Positions 8,906 through 17,787 of a stretch of DNA of 64,000 nt are shown piece after piece. The notes under the pieces were generated by a model, which was not told the DNA's origin, searched no databases, and saw nothing but the letters and a program-made list of their open reading frames with translations. The stretch is from the NCBI GenBank assembly GCA_021775095.1, contig JAJFII010000019.1, positions 42,806-106,805 on the forward strand, given 5' to 3'. The DNA is from Rhodospirillales bacterium (lineage in GTDB: Bacteria; Pseudomonadota; Alphaproteobacteria; Rhodospirillales; Casp-alpha2). The first letter of the stretch is position 1, and each line of letters starts with the position of its first letter. The position numbers were made by a program, and so were the translations under genes.

Positions 8906-9829
8906 TCACGCTTTCCTTGCCTGAAATATATCTACTTCTTGCCGATAGGGGGCAGACGCCGATGCGCCTTTTTTGGTTGTCGCCAGGGCACCAACATCAC
9001 AGGCAAATTTAATGGCCTGTTCAGGTTCCCTTCGGTCGGCCAGAGCAACCCCCAATGCGGCATTAAAACAGTCTCCGGCTGCGACCGTATCGATGGCCAA
9101 AACTGGCGTCGAAATGCGTTGCCCGTGGCTGTCGCCAAAGTTCCAGGCGACCCCCGCATCTCCCATCGTGACAATGGCGCCTCGGGCCCCGGCTGCTTGT
9201 ATTTCCGCCGCCGCGATTTCCGCATCGGCCAGGGTGACGGGTTTGTATCCGGTAATGATTTCAACTTCGTGGGCATTGGGTGTTATGAGATCAAAACACC
9301 TGAGGACGTCGGCTGGCCAGGGTTCTCTTGGCGCCGGTGCCGGGTCCATGATGACAAGAGTTCCACTGTCACGGGCCATTGATGCCGCCGCTAACGACGT
9401 TTCCAGAGGAATTTCATTTTGCAGGAGCAAAACGTCAGAAGCATCGATGATGGCACGATAATCTTCGAGCAATTGTGGAGTGACACAGACGTTGGCACCC
9501 GCCCCCAGTCGAATGGTGTTCGATCCATCGGCCATGACATCGATTATCGCCAACCCCGTGGATTGTCCAGGCAGCACCAAAATATGGCGACTGACTCCCG
9601 ATGCTTCCAGGGACTTTTTAACATTTTGCCCAAACGGATCATCGCCGACGGCACCAATCATCCCCGTCGACATGCCAAGACGACTGGCGGCGACCGCTTG
9701 ATTGGCACCTTTTCCTCCGAGGTTTACACTCACATCGCGGGCCACCAGTGTCTCTCCGACGATGGGGCTTGTATCCAAATAACAGGTAATATCAATGTTT
9801 ATGCTGCCTACAACAACGATGCGATTCAT
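8906..9829 (-). CDS. rbsK: ribokinase (PfkB family)
   Basis: This 307-residue sugar kinase should phosphorylate ribose to ribose-5-phosphate in the cytosol. The N-terminal VVVGSINIDI and GGKGANQAVAASRLG signature and the C-terminal IDTVAAGDCFNAAL block (catalytic Asp in AAGD) are typical of ribokinase. Length matches the family. There is no rbs transporter next to it; ribose could instead come from nucleoside breakdown. The window also carries rpiB, which would use the product. A related PfkB specificity cannot be excluded. Confidence 0.87.
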   Translation of the reverse strand: MNRIVVVGSINIDITCYLDTSPIVGETLVARDVSVNLGGKGANQAVAASRLGMSTGMIGAVGDDPFGQNVKKSLEASGVSRHILVLPGQSTGLAIIDVMADGSNTIRLGAGANVCVTPQLLEDYRAIIDASDVLLLQNEIPLETSLAAASMARDSGTLVIMDPAPAPREPWPADVLRCFDLITPNAHEVEIITGYKPVTLADAEIAAAEIQAAGARGAIVTMGDAGVAWNFGDSHGQRISTPVLAIDTVAAGDCFNAALGVALADRREPEQAIKFACDVGALATTKKGASASAPYRQEVDIFQARKA

Positions 9830-9912
9830 AACTTTATTCCCCCATATGGCTGCTTGAGTACGTGTGTTCTCGATCTGTTGTTGGCCCCAGACGCTCAGAT
9901 TTGATCATTTAT

Positions 9913-9990
9913 CAAAGGGAGGGCACCCTTTTTAACTTTCAAAGGGACGGCACCCTTTTTAACTCTCAAAGGGACGGCACCCTTTTCAAC
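9913..9990. repeat. three tandem copies of a 27-bp palindromic repeat
   Basis: Copies begin at 9914, 9941 and 9968, each of the form AAAGGG-(6 nt)-CCCTTT followed by an AT-rich spacer, with an exact 27-bp period. Each copy is an imperfect inverted repeat that would fold as a hairpin. The array lies between the ribokinase start and the end of the HAD gene, both on the minus strand, so it could end HAD transcription or act as a REP-like array. Because 27 is a multiple of 3, it creates an artificial repetitive open frame. Confidence 0.85.
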
Positions 9991-10055
9991 CCTGTAGCGC
10001 CGACGCCACCCGATCAAGCGACCCCATACAGGACCGGACGTCGCCGTTTGGTGGC

Positions 10056-10775
10056 TCATGTCCCTAAGGTTTCCGCCACCTCTTCAATGGATGACGCAAC
10101 GATTTCCCAATCCTGCTCGGCCTTTTGATCGGTTTTTTGGTCAGGTCCATATTCGCCGGGTCGATTGACATAGGCGGTTTGCATTCCGTGGGACCGGGCA
10201 TGAGCCAAATCGTTATTATGTGCGGCGCAAAGCATGACCGACTGGGGCACTCCACCCAATAAAGTAATGGCCTGTAAATAACATTCTTTATCCGGTTTGA
10301 AGGCACGAAACACGTCCGAACAGAGGATTCCATCCCATGGAATACCGGCGTTTTTTGCCATGTTGACCAGCAGATTAAAACTTCCATTGGAAAATGTAGA
10401 AACAACAAACCGGCTTTTCAGTCGGGTAATCCCGGGGACAGAATCCGGCCACGGCTGCAGGCGGTGCCAGGCCCCATTGAGATGGGCGCGCGCGTTTTCA
10501 TCCAACGCCGTCAGGCCAAACTCAGGGATGATCTCTTCCAAACGCTCGCGGTGCAGATTGTCGTTGGTTGTCCACGGTCGGCGGCCGCTGCTTACGTCAC
10601 TCATTTTAGGTTTGTAACCGGCCCGCCAAGCATCGGCAAACACTGCTCCGTCCAAGGTTTCGATGCCGATGGTTTTGGCCGATGCAACCCCTTCAGCCGC
10701 CACCGACCTGCGCCAGTCGACGACCGTACCATAGGTATCGAAGATAACAGCTTTGATTGCATCTCGATTTATCAT
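10056..10775 (-). CDS. HAD-superfamily 2-haloacid dehalogenase type II-like hydrolase
   Basis: This 239-residue HAD subfamily IA hydrolase has motif I VIFDTYGTVVDWR (nucleophile Asp14), motif II STFSNGS, motif III Lys in RAFKPDKECY, and a motif IV-like LCAAHNNDLAHARSHG. The combination DTYGTVVDWR plus AAHNNDL is characteristic of the haloacid dehalogenase type II group. The true substrate in such marine alphaproteobacterial homologues is often unknown. The ATG at 10775 lies within the annotated end of the upstream transporter frame, an overlap probably caused by a homopolymer effect (see findings). Confidence 0.87.
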   Translation of the reverse strand: MINRDAIKAVIFDTYGTVVDWRRSVAAEGVASAKTIGIETLDGAVFADAWRAGYKPKMSDVSSGRRPWTTNDNLHRERLEEIIPEFGLTALDENARAHLNGAWHRLQPWPDSVPGITRLKSRFVVSTFSNGSFNLLVNMAKNAGIPWDGILCSDVFRAFKPDKECYLQAITLLGGVPQSVMLCAAHNNDLAHARSHGMQTAYVNRPGEYGPDQKTDQKAEQDWEIVASSIEEVAETLGT

Positions 10776-11661
10776 GCCGTGCCCGTTCCGTTAATTGATT
10801 TTTTTTTTTGCGAACCACCGTTTCCCGGTGGAAGGTGTAAACGCCTGTGGCTGTAATGATCGCCGCCCCAACAAGCGTTGTCCATGCTGGAATGACCCCC
10901 CAGATGACAAGATCGAAACCGACCGCCCACAGGATTCCGGTGTAATTAAAAGGGCTTACGACTGACGCCTTGGCCAGTTTAAGGGCCGAACTCATTAAAA
11001 TTTGTCCAAGCGCCCCGGTAATTCCGGTTCCGAGAAACAACCAAATGACGTGGGAATTTAGGTCGTGCCAGTACCAGGGCTGGAAACAAGCCGTCACCAG
11101 GGCTCCGGTCAACATGTAATAAAACGCGACCGTATAGGGGCTCTCCGTTGTCCCCAATCGCCGCATCAACAGGATCGTCGTTGCCCACAAGGCCGTCGCA
11201 ACAACGGCGATCAGGGAAACACTGGCAAAATCTCCAGCCGGGTTGATTGCTATTATCACCCCGGCGAACCCCAGAGATGTGGCCAGCCAGCGCCGTATAC
11301 CAACCCGCTCACTTAAAAAGATCACTGCGAAAATGGTTACAAAAAGCGGTACGGCCTGGGAAATGACGATGACATCGCCGACGGTCATATGTTGAAAAGC
11401 GAAGAAAAACAGTACATTTCCGGCAGTGCCGGCGATCGACCGGGCAAAATGCAATTGCCAACGGCTGGTTTTTAAAATGCCCATGCCGCCGCCCCGTAAC
11501 AGGAAAGGCACGATAACAACCATGGCAATGGCATTTCGAATGAAAGTAATTTGTGTCGGATGGTATTCGGTACCGATCAGTTTCACAAAGACGTTCATGG
11601 TCGTTAACAGGGCAACTGCCGCGACCATCATGACAATGCCCATGGTTGTTTTATTGGTCAT
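10693..11661 (-). CDS. EamA/DMT-family transporter with possible frameshifted C-terminus
   Basis: This inner-membrane carrier has about ten hydrophobic helices in two EamA repeats and is presumably an exporter of a small metabolite. The natural family end is near FHRETVVRKKK. After this the reading frame crosses an A11 run (T11 at 10799-10809 on the plus strand) and continues for about 30 atypical residues into the HAD gene. With one A fewer the frame would read RKKKIN and stop at a TAA about 17 bp before the HAD start. The listed end is the literal open frame. Substrate unknown. Confidence 0.87.
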   Translation of the reverse strand: MTNKTTMGIVMMVAAVALLTTMNVFVKLIGTEYHPTQITFIRNAIAMVVIVPFLLRGGGMGILKTSRWQLHFARSIAGTAGNVLFFFAFQHMTVGDVIVISQAVPLFVTIFAVIFLSERVGIRRWLATSLGFAGVIIAINPAGDFASVSLIAVVATALWATTILLMRRLGTTESPYTVAFYYMLTGALVTACFQPWYWHDLNSHVIWLFLGTGITGALGQILMSSALKLAKASVVSPFNYTGILWAVGFDLVIWGVIPAWTTLVGAAIITATGVYTFHRETVVRKKKNQLTERARHDKSRCNQSCYLRYLWYGRRLAQVGGG

Positions 11662-11711
11662 GGCTGGCGGTGCCGCAGATAGACAGTTCGGTCGTCAATA
11701 AGCGGTTTCAA

Positions 11712-12437
11712 TCAGTCGTCATTCGTTACATCGCCCATCAGATGGGATGCCGTCTGATTGTATAAGAGGCTGTTATTATCGACATTGGCTGTGCCGCGAT
11801 TTTGGTCCTTTTTATAGAGATTAATGGCGTTGACAACGGCTGGGCGCTGTTTAATCCGGCCCCGCCACTGGGCAACGTTGGGGAATTTATCCAGCGATAC
11901 CGTCAACGGTTTGGCAATGAAGGCCCAGGGGAATACGATCATATCGCAAACCGAATACTGCTCGAGAATGTAACGGCGGCCGGTTAATCTTTGTTCAAGC
12001 ACCGCCAGGTTTCGTTCGTATTCACCGCGGTAACGATTTTGCCCATAATCCTGGTTGGCGACCGGCGCATAGTTGACAAAATGGCTGAGTTGCCCGGCCA
12101 TGGGGCCCTGGTTACCGACCTGCCAAAACATCCATTCCATCATTTCTTTGCGACCGACAGGATCGACCGGGTGGAATTTTCCGGTTTTTTCCGCCAGGTA
12201 AAGCATGATGGCACCCGATTCAAATACCGATACGGCGTTTCTGCGGTAGTTTTCCGGCGGGCGATGATCAACAATCGCCGGAATTTTTGCGTTTGGGCTT
12301 ATTTTTAAATAATCGGCGTCAAATTGATCACCCTGCGCCAGTTTCATCAGGTGTGTGGTGTAGGCCAAACCGCTTTCTTCCAGCATGATGGCGACTTTCC
12401 AGCCATTGGGCGTGGGCGCGTAATAAAAATCGATCAT
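11712..12437 (-). CDS. glutathione S-transferase, YfcG/YghU (Nu-class) type
   Basis: This 241-residue cytosolic protein has an N-terminal thioredoxin fold (APTPNGWKV, SPNAKIPAIVDH, cis-Pro and SVFESGAIMLYLAEKTG glutathione-binding loop) and an all-helical C-terminal domain (WMFWQVGNQGPMAGQ). These segments line up with E. coli YfcG, a glutathione-dependent disulphide-bond oxidoreductase. Its start overlaps the stop of the CoA-transferase gene by 4 bp, implying co-translation and perhaps a shared catabolic or detoxification role. The C-terminal 30 residues are a non-conserved polar tail. Confidence 0.88.
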   Translation of the reverse strand: MIDFYYAPTPNGWKVAIMLEESGLAYTTHLMKLAQGDQFDADYLKISPNAKIPAIVDHRPPENYRRNAVSVFESGAIMLYLAEKTGKFHPVDPVGRKEMMEWMFWQVGNQGPMAGQLSHFVNYAPVANQDYGQNRYRGEYERNLAVLEQRLTGRRYILEQYSVCDMIVFPWAFIAKPLTVSLDKFPNVAQWRGRIKQRPAVVNAINLYKKDQNRGTANVDNNSLLYNQTASHLMGDVTNDD

Positions 12438-13639
12438 AAATCTGCCTTTTTATTTTTCCCGACGGCACCCGCGTTCAGCAGGAGGTCAATGGTTTCCTGT
12501 GCGACCCCGGCTTCAGACAGAACATCGCTTGTATCTGCACCCAGCATGGGTGCCGGCAAGCGTAATTCCGTTGGCGTCTCTGAAAAGACGGCGACGGGCC
12601 TGGCCTGGCGCAGGCGGCCAGCCTGGGGGTGATCCGTTTCCATAATAATTTCGTTGGCAACAATTTGCGGATGTTTGCGCATTTGAGCCCGGGTCAAAAT
12701 CGGCGCGCAGGGCACATCCTCGGCTTCGAGCCTTTGCAGAAGTTGCGCCGTGGTGAAAGGCCTTAACCCTTCCTGGGTCAAATTCATGCGGTCCTCTTTA
12801 TTAATTTCCCGGGACTCAGGCGTCGTAAATCGCGGATCGGTCAAAAAATCCGGCCGATTTAAAGCCCGCGACAGTCCCGCCCAATGTTTGTCGTGCAGTG
12901 CCGCAACACTGATATAACCGTCTGCCGTGTCGTAAATCAGGTCGATGAAGGATTGGGCTGTTTCGACCTCTGTTTCGTCACCAATAAAGGTGTGACCTCC
13001 CATGTCAGAGCTCCACAGGAAGGACACAATGGTATCTAACATCGACAAACGAACGTGTTGCCCCTGGCCGGTTCTTTCACGGGCAAATAGCGCCGCTGTT
13101 ATCGCCTGCGACGCCTGAATTCCCGTCAATTTGTCGGGCAAAATGGTCCGCACCAGGCGCGGTCTTAGGTCATCGGCACCGGCCTGTACCGTGGTCAGGC
13201 CGGTCAGCGCCTGAATGAGTGGATCAAACACCGGTTTTTGCGCGTAGGGTCCGGTAAACCCAAATCCGCAGATGGACACATAAATCAGTGAGGAATTGAG
13301 GCCGCGCAGTGCCGCTTCGCCAATTCCAATGCGGTCGGCAACGCCGGGTCTGAAATTTTGGATAACCACGTCGGCATCTTTTATCAGAGCTTTGAAGGCG
13401 TCGAGCCCGTCCGTCGATTTCAGATCCAATACCACGGAGCGTTTATTGCGGTTGTTATTGACAAAGGAGGCGGAAAATCCGTTACGACGGGTTGCCACCT
13501 TACGCGCAAAATCGCCGCCGTTGGGGGTTTCTACTTTGATCACATCGGCACCTTGGTCAGCCAATATCAACGTGGCGACGGGACCGGAAATCATTGAAGT
13601 CAGGTCAATGATGCGAACACCGGTCATCGGTCCAGCCAT
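12434..13639 (-). CDS. CaiB/BaiF-family (family III) CoA-transferase
   Basis: This 401-residue family III acyl-CoA transferase moves CoA between carboxylic acids through an aspartyl-CoA intermediate. The signature N-terminus (GVRIIDLTSMISGPVATLILADQGADVIKVE), NNNRNKRSVVLDLK, and the likely catalytic D202 in SMLDTIVSF are present. The acyl substrate is not predictable. It is first in a two-gene unit with the YfcG-like GST (4-bp ATGA overlap). The length is normal for the family. Confidence 0.9.
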   Translation of the reverse strand: MAGPMTGVRIIDLTSMISGPVATLILADQGADVIKVETPNGGDFARKVATRRNGFSASFVNNNRNKRSVVLDLKSTDGLDAFKALIKDADVVIQNFRPGVADRIGIGEAALRGLNSSLIYVSICGFGFTGPYAQKPVFDPLIQALTGLTTVQAGADDLRPRLVRTILPDKLTGIQASQAITAALFARERTGQGQHVRLSMLDTIVSFLWSSDMGGHTFIGDETEVETAQSFIDLIYDTADGYISVAALHDKHWAGLSRALNRPDFLTDPRFTTPESREINKEDRMNLTQEGLRPFTTAQLLQRLEAEDVPCAPILTRAQMRKHPQIVANEIIMETDHPQAGRLRQARPVAVFSETPTELRLPAPMLGADTSDVLSEAGVAQETIDLLLNAGAVGKNKKADL

Positions 13640-13831
13640 TTATATATCCTTTGTTTATTGAACGACGATTTAAGCCTAACGCCGCAGCAGTCTCAATCGG
13701 CATTTTTAACCAAGTGAAGTGAATTACCGGCAATGAAGTTCGAATTGTCACATCTTGTTCTTTTGATTTACCCGTTAAAAGCGTAAAAGTGGCCCCCTTG
13801 GGTTCAGGACCTTTCGGGAAAGATTTCGACC

Positions 13832-15040
13832 ATGCGCGAAGACCAGACGGGGCCCGGATTTAAAGAATTTGTAATTCTCATGGCATTGATAACGTCCCTT
13901 GTCGCCATGACGATTGATAGTATGTTGCCGGCTCTCTCCCTGATTGCCCAAGATCTGGGCGCGAAAGACAACGAACAGCAATTTGTAATTTCGGCGTTTT
14001 TGCTGGCGTTTGGATTGGCACAAATGGTGTTTGGGCCGCTTTCCGACGCCATGGGCCGTCGACCGGTTATTTTTTTGGGTATATCGATTTATATAATCGG
14101 CAGCGTGTTCTGTGTATATTCAGTCGATTTCCAGGATATGTTGGTTGGCCGGGCTTTACAGGGGATCGGCGTTGCCGGTCCCCGGGTTGCGACCATGGCT
14201 TTGGTTCGAGATAAATATCAAGGCGACGACATGGCGCGGGTCATGTCTTTGATCATGATGGTTTTTATTCTGGTGCCGGTGTTAGCACCGGCCATTGGTC
14301 AGGGAATTATGTATATCGCCGATTGGCGTGCTATTTTTTCGGCACTGATTTTAATGGGATTGGTCGGTTTTGTCTGGCTTGCCCTGCGCCAGCCGGAGAC
14401 CCTGGCAGTGGAACGTCGTCGGCCGTTTTCGGTTCGGCTGATCGGCAGTGCGGTCGTCGAAATCCTGCGAACCCGCGCCTCGATTGGATATATCATCATG
14501 TCCGGGTTGATCTTCAGCGCCTTCGTCGGATATTTAAGTTCATCCCAGCAAATATTTCAGGATATTTATGGATTGGGTGAACTGTTTCCTTTGTATTTTG
14601 GTGTACTTGCTTTGGCCCTGGGGTTTGCTTCCTATTCCAATTCCCGCCTCGTCGTGCGATTTGGTATGCGCCGCCTGTGTCGGGCCGCCCTGATTGCCGC
14701 CAGTTGCCTGTCAGTGGGATTTATAAGTCTTGCCTACGCGATGGATGGATTACCTTCGCTGGCATTATTTATGGCTTATATGTTGCCTGCTTTTTTCTGC
14801 TTTGGTGTTCTCTTCGGAAATTTTGTCGCCCTCGCCATGGAACCCCTGGGACATATTGCCGGCGTTGGGGCTTCCGCAGTGGGTTCCATATCGTCGCTCA
14901 TTTCGGTTCCCTTAGGTGCGACAATTGGTCAGCAGTTTGACGGAACCATCTTACCCCTGGTTTGGGGCTTTACGGTTTTTTCGGTTGCCGCGTTTTGCCT
15001 GATGCAATGGGTTGAACACAAGGCCGTTCGGCCCGGGTGA
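13832..15040 (+). CDS. MFS drug-resistance transporter, Bcr/CflA family
   Basis: This 402-residue, 12-helix major facilitator has the family loop GPLSDAMGRRPVIFLG between helices 2 and 3 and the helix 4-5 block GRALQGIGVAGPRVATMALVRD, both typical of Bcr/CflA proton-coupled exporters. GGGAAAG upstream gives a loosely spaced ribosome site for ATG 13832. It is divergent from the CoA-transferase operon and not obviously co-transcribed with the next gene. Drug specificity is unknown. Confidence 0.9.
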   Translation: MREDQTGPGFKEFVILMALITSLVAMTIDSMLPALSLIAQDLGAKDNEQQFVISAFLLAFGLAQMVFGPLSDAMGRRPVIFLGISIYIIGSVFCVYSVDFQDMLVGRALQGIGVAGPRVATMALVRDKYQGDDMARVMSLIMMVFILVPVLAPAIGQGIMYIADWRAIFSALILMGLVGFVWLALRQPETLAVERRRPFSVRLIGSAVVEILRTRASIGYIIMSGLIFSAFVGYLSSSQQIFQDIYGLGELFPLYFGVLALALGFASYSNSRLVVRFGMRRLCRAALIAASCLSVGFISLAYAMDGLPSLALFMAYMLPAFFCFGVLFGNFVALAMEPLGHIAGVGASAVGSISSLISVPLGATIGQQFDGTILPLVWGFTVFSVAAFCLMQWVEHKAVRPG

Positions 15041-15177
15041 TTGGATTAACCCATGTGCAATACATCATAGCATATTGCATACATACGTATTATGATTCGA
15101 TTTGATGGACCTGAACAGGTGTCGCCGATGTTTGATCAACAAAACGGCTGCTCGGATGTACAATTTCCAGTTAGGTA

Positions 15178-16248
15178 GTGGACCAGAATTTGGCAGAAAA
15201 AATGCATTTATTGTCGCCAAAAAAACCCGATGGTACGACGGATTGGGATGTTGTCTTTGATGACCCGGAACGGGGACTAATTGCCCTGATTGATCGCGTC
15301 AGGACAACCGAGGCGCTGCAGGATTGCGGATTGATCATTATCAAGCGCCTTTTTACCCGTAAAAATGATCAATTGGACGTGGCTCGATTTAACAATGAAT
15401 TGAATGAAATAATTTCCAGCGCCGGGACAGAGCGGGAGCTGACCGAGATCAAGCAAAAGGTTATTTTGATGCTGCAACGCATCAAGGCCATTCGAGTTGG
15501 CAAAGCCAAGGTGTATTTAGAAGAAAAAGCCAGGAATAAGAATGCCAACAGGAGATCCTCCGGTTCGGCCGCCGCGAATACCTATAAATTACTCAACAAC
15601 AAAAAATTTACTGTCGCCGCAATGGCTGCGATGCTGGTGTTAATTCTGGCAATTGTCGGGCTTGTTTATTGGCCGACGGATAACGCAACGCCAGCCGATA
15701 AAAGCGAACAGCAAACGCGATTGGAGCGGGACTTAAAAGCCTTGCGGGAAGAAACGGAAAAAAAACAGGCCGAACGTCTGAAAACCGAACAGGAAAACCG
15801 TACAAAGGAAATTAGAAACCAAAAAGCCCTGGAAAAAAAACAGGCCGACGAACGGATTATGCCGCCAGCTGTTGTGCTTCCCGGTGTTTATGTGCAACGG
15901 CGCGTTAAGGGTAAAATTCGCCATGCAAAACCAATTATGCCGATATTTGTGTTTGCCGATCGAAAGGGTTTTTCGCGGCTGTGTGAAAGCCGGCCAAAAG
16001 TTATCGACATCATAAACGTCGCCCTGAGTAAAAACAGTTCCGATGGAATTCCCATTGCCGCCATGGATCTGACCAAAATCGCCAATGATATTCGCAAACA
16101 GGTCAATTCCCATTTACGTGGTCAACTGGTTTCAAAGGTCCTGCTGGTAACCGATGGTAAACTCAGCCATATGGGAACGGCGGGAGACCGATGTACGCTC
16201 GCCTCCAAGCGCTATTTCGACTATATTTATCCGCCTTCTCCCCAATAA
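15178..16248 (+). CDS. hypothetical single-pass membrane protein with coiled coil
   Basis: I do not recognise the family. The 356-residue protein has a soluble helical N-terminal domain (1-130), a basic linker, one transmembrane helix (about 144-164, FTVAAMAAMLVLILAIVGLVYW region), a Lys/Glu/Arg-rich coiled coil (about 175-225) and a C-terminal domain (about 235-356) predicted to lie in the periplasm. Two cysteines in that domain (LCESRP and DRCTLA) could form a disulphide. A start at GTG 15178 is used; an in-frame ATG at 15202 is possible. The next small gene follows after 10 bp, suggesting an operon. Confidence 0.7.
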   Translation: MDQNLAEKMHLLSPKKPDGTTDWDVVFDDPERGLIALIDRVRTTEALQDCGLIIIKRLFTRKNDQLDVARFNNELNEIISSAGTERELTEIKQKVILMLQRIKAIRVGKAKVYLEEKARNKNANRRSSGSAAANTYKLLNNKKFTVAAMAAMLVLILAIVGLVYWPTDNATPADKSEQQTRLERDLKALREETEKKQAERLKTEQENRTKEIRNQKALEKKQADERIMPPAVVLPGVYVQRRVKGKIRHAKPIMPIFVFADRKGFSRLCESRPKVIDIINVALSKNSSDGIPIAAMDLTKIANDIRKQVNSHLRGQLVSKVLLVTDGKLSHMGTAGDRCTLASKRYFDYIYPPSPQ

Positions 16249-16258
16249 CGGAATTTCC

Positions 16259-16603
16259 ATGCCAGCTAAAAAAAATCCCTTAAAATTAAACAAACTGCAG
16301 CTGCGTACACTGACCCTGGTCCAGGTGCTTGCCAAAGACCTGAGCACTGCAGAACGTGATCCGCTTAGCGGTGACGTTACAATTAATCAGATGCCCCATG
16401 CCCATGGCAATCATGTGCACATCGGTAGTTTTACGGTTTCAGCGAAAGATGCGAGTGGATTAAATAATCCCGCCGTGTGGACCGCCCTGACGCGCAAGGG
16501 ATTAGCCAAAATTGGTCTGGGCAGCGCCGTCACACTTACCGTCCAGGGGTTGTCCTACGAGACTGGACTAAGCGAACAGTTTGTTGAGCCTTCGGATCAC
16601 TGA
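16259..16603 (+). CDS. small hypothetical protein, 114 residues
   Basis: The protein begins at ATG 16259, 10 bp after the upstream stop. The frame remains open further upstream, but that part runs antisense-like through the previous gene and is not credible. The protein is soluble, with a Lys-rich N terminus, a His-rich MPHAHGNHVHIG stretch (possible metal site, inferred only) and a C-terminal beta-rich part (SAVTLTVQGLSYETG). Function unknown; co-transcription with the upstream membrane protein is likely. Confidence 0.7.
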   Translation: MPAKKNPLKLNKLQLRTLTLVQVLAKDLSTAERDPLSGDVTINQMPHAHGNHVHIGSFTVSAKDASGLNNPAVWTALTRKGLAKIGLGSAVTLTVQGLSYETGLSEQFVEPSDH

Positions 16604-16736
16604 AGGTCAACCTCGGGGCATCCGGACTTTGGCTTCGCTAAAATCCTGTGATCAACAAAAATAGACGTCGGTTCAGTGCGAACCCGGGCCATTAATAACG
16701 CGGCGGCCAGGGTATCTCTGCCGACAAGATGTTATT

Positions 16737-16781
16737 AAAAAACCCGGTGCCCGACCAGGAAATGGTATCGGACAACGGGTT
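16737..16781 (-). terminator. rho-independent terminator for the DMT transporter gene
   Basis: On the minus strand, AACCCG and CGGGTT form an outer stem with an inner CCGA/TCGG stem. A T-rich run (A tract at 16737-16742 on plus) follows. It lies about 80 bp downstream of the 16862-17746 gene. Confidence 0.55.
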
Positions 16782-16861
16782 CCACAAAATGGTCTTGGTG
16801 CAGGTCCCGGAGGGTTTAACATCGCTCGCCCGTTAAGCCACGCAAACGTTCAGCAAGAGCC

Positions 16862-17746
16862 TCAAATCCATCTGTCGCCGATGACGATCAAGATAATGCC
16901 CGGGACGATGAGGGCGACGGTTGTCACCGTCTGCCATGTGATGGTTTCCCGCTTAAAAACCCATAAACCTAACGCGATTGCAAACAACGGCGAACAAGCG
17001 ACAATGGGAGCAATGGTCAACAACTTGCCATGTTGCAGGGCCGTATTTAAGGAATAGATCGACAGGCCATTGAGGATGCCGGCAATAACAAACCAGGCGT
17101 ATCCCCTGTTCATTGCTGGAATTTTTCGCCCTTGCGCCTTATAGGCCGCAAAGGCAACAAGGCTGGAAACACTGTAGGAAATAAGACCAACATAAAGCGG
17201 GCTTGGTGCCGTTTCCATACCCATCATCGTCAGCGGGTGACCGAGGGCGCGAAAAAATGCCGCACCCAGGGGAAGTGATAGGGCCCACAGGGGCCATCCG
17301 CGCTTTACTCCGCCCCGTTTCAGACTTGCCGCAGCAACGCCAGCGACCACCGCTGCCGTGCCCAGGGCGATCGACAGGGTTATATCCTCGCCGAGCAGAA
17401 TTACAGCGAACCCGGCGGCGAATAACGGATTGGTGGCAGTTAATCCACTGGTCAGGCTTGGCCCCATGATTTTTATGCTGCTGACCGCAAGACTGGCGGA
17501 AAGCACCGGCCGGAACAGACCGACGCCGGCAAATAATAGGGTGCCGGTGGTCAACCAATAGGATGTGTCCAGATAAAACGGTGAGGCCAGCCAATAAACC
17601 GCTGTCGTTGAGGAGATCGAAACAAGGGTCGCGGTTCTTGGGTCCGCAGACTGCAGTCCCAGGCCTTGTATTTGAACGGACAAGGCAAACAGAAACGCCG
17701 AAAGGACGGCAAGGAGCACAGGGAAGGTGTTGGCTGCGATATTCAA
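16862..17746 (-). CDS. EamA/DMT-family transporter
   Basis: This 294-residue membrane protein is built of about ten hydrophobic segments in two EamA-like halves (SSTTAVYWLASPFYL in the first; GILNGLSIYSLNTALQHGKLLTIAPIVACSPLFAIALG region in the second). It is a drug/metabolite superfamily carrier, probably an exporter, with unknown substrate. It is not closely similar to the other DMT gene in the window at 10.7-11.7 kb, so this is not a recent duplication. Confidence 0.87.
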   Translation of the reverse strand: MNIAANTFPVLLAVLSAFLFALSVQIQGLGLQSADPRTATLVSISSTTAVYWLASPFYLDTSYWLTTGTLLFAGVGLFRPVLSASLAVSSIKIMGPSLTSGLTATNPLFAAGFAVILLGEDITLSIALGTAAVVAGVAAASLKRGGVKRGWPLWALSLPLGAAFFRALGHPLTMMGMETAPSPLYVGLISYSVSSLVAFAAYKAQGRKIPAMNRGYAWFVIAGILNGLSIYSLNTALQHGKLLTIAPIVACSPLFAIALGLWVFKRETITWQTVTTVALIVPGIILIVIGDRWI

Positions 17747-17787
17747 ATCCTTGTGCCTCCCGAAATGGCCGATTGGTTGGCCCCCAC

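Noticed and set aside
9862..10128. Plus-strand open frame with repeated GTLFN units
   Set aside because: It is the translation of a 27-bp tandem repeat, which keeps any frame open; no family-like sequence outside the repeat.
15057..15078. GCAATA/TATTGC inverted repeat downstream of the MFS gene
   Set aside because: Short 6-bp arms in AT-rich sequence; could easily occur by chance, no T tract for a terminator.
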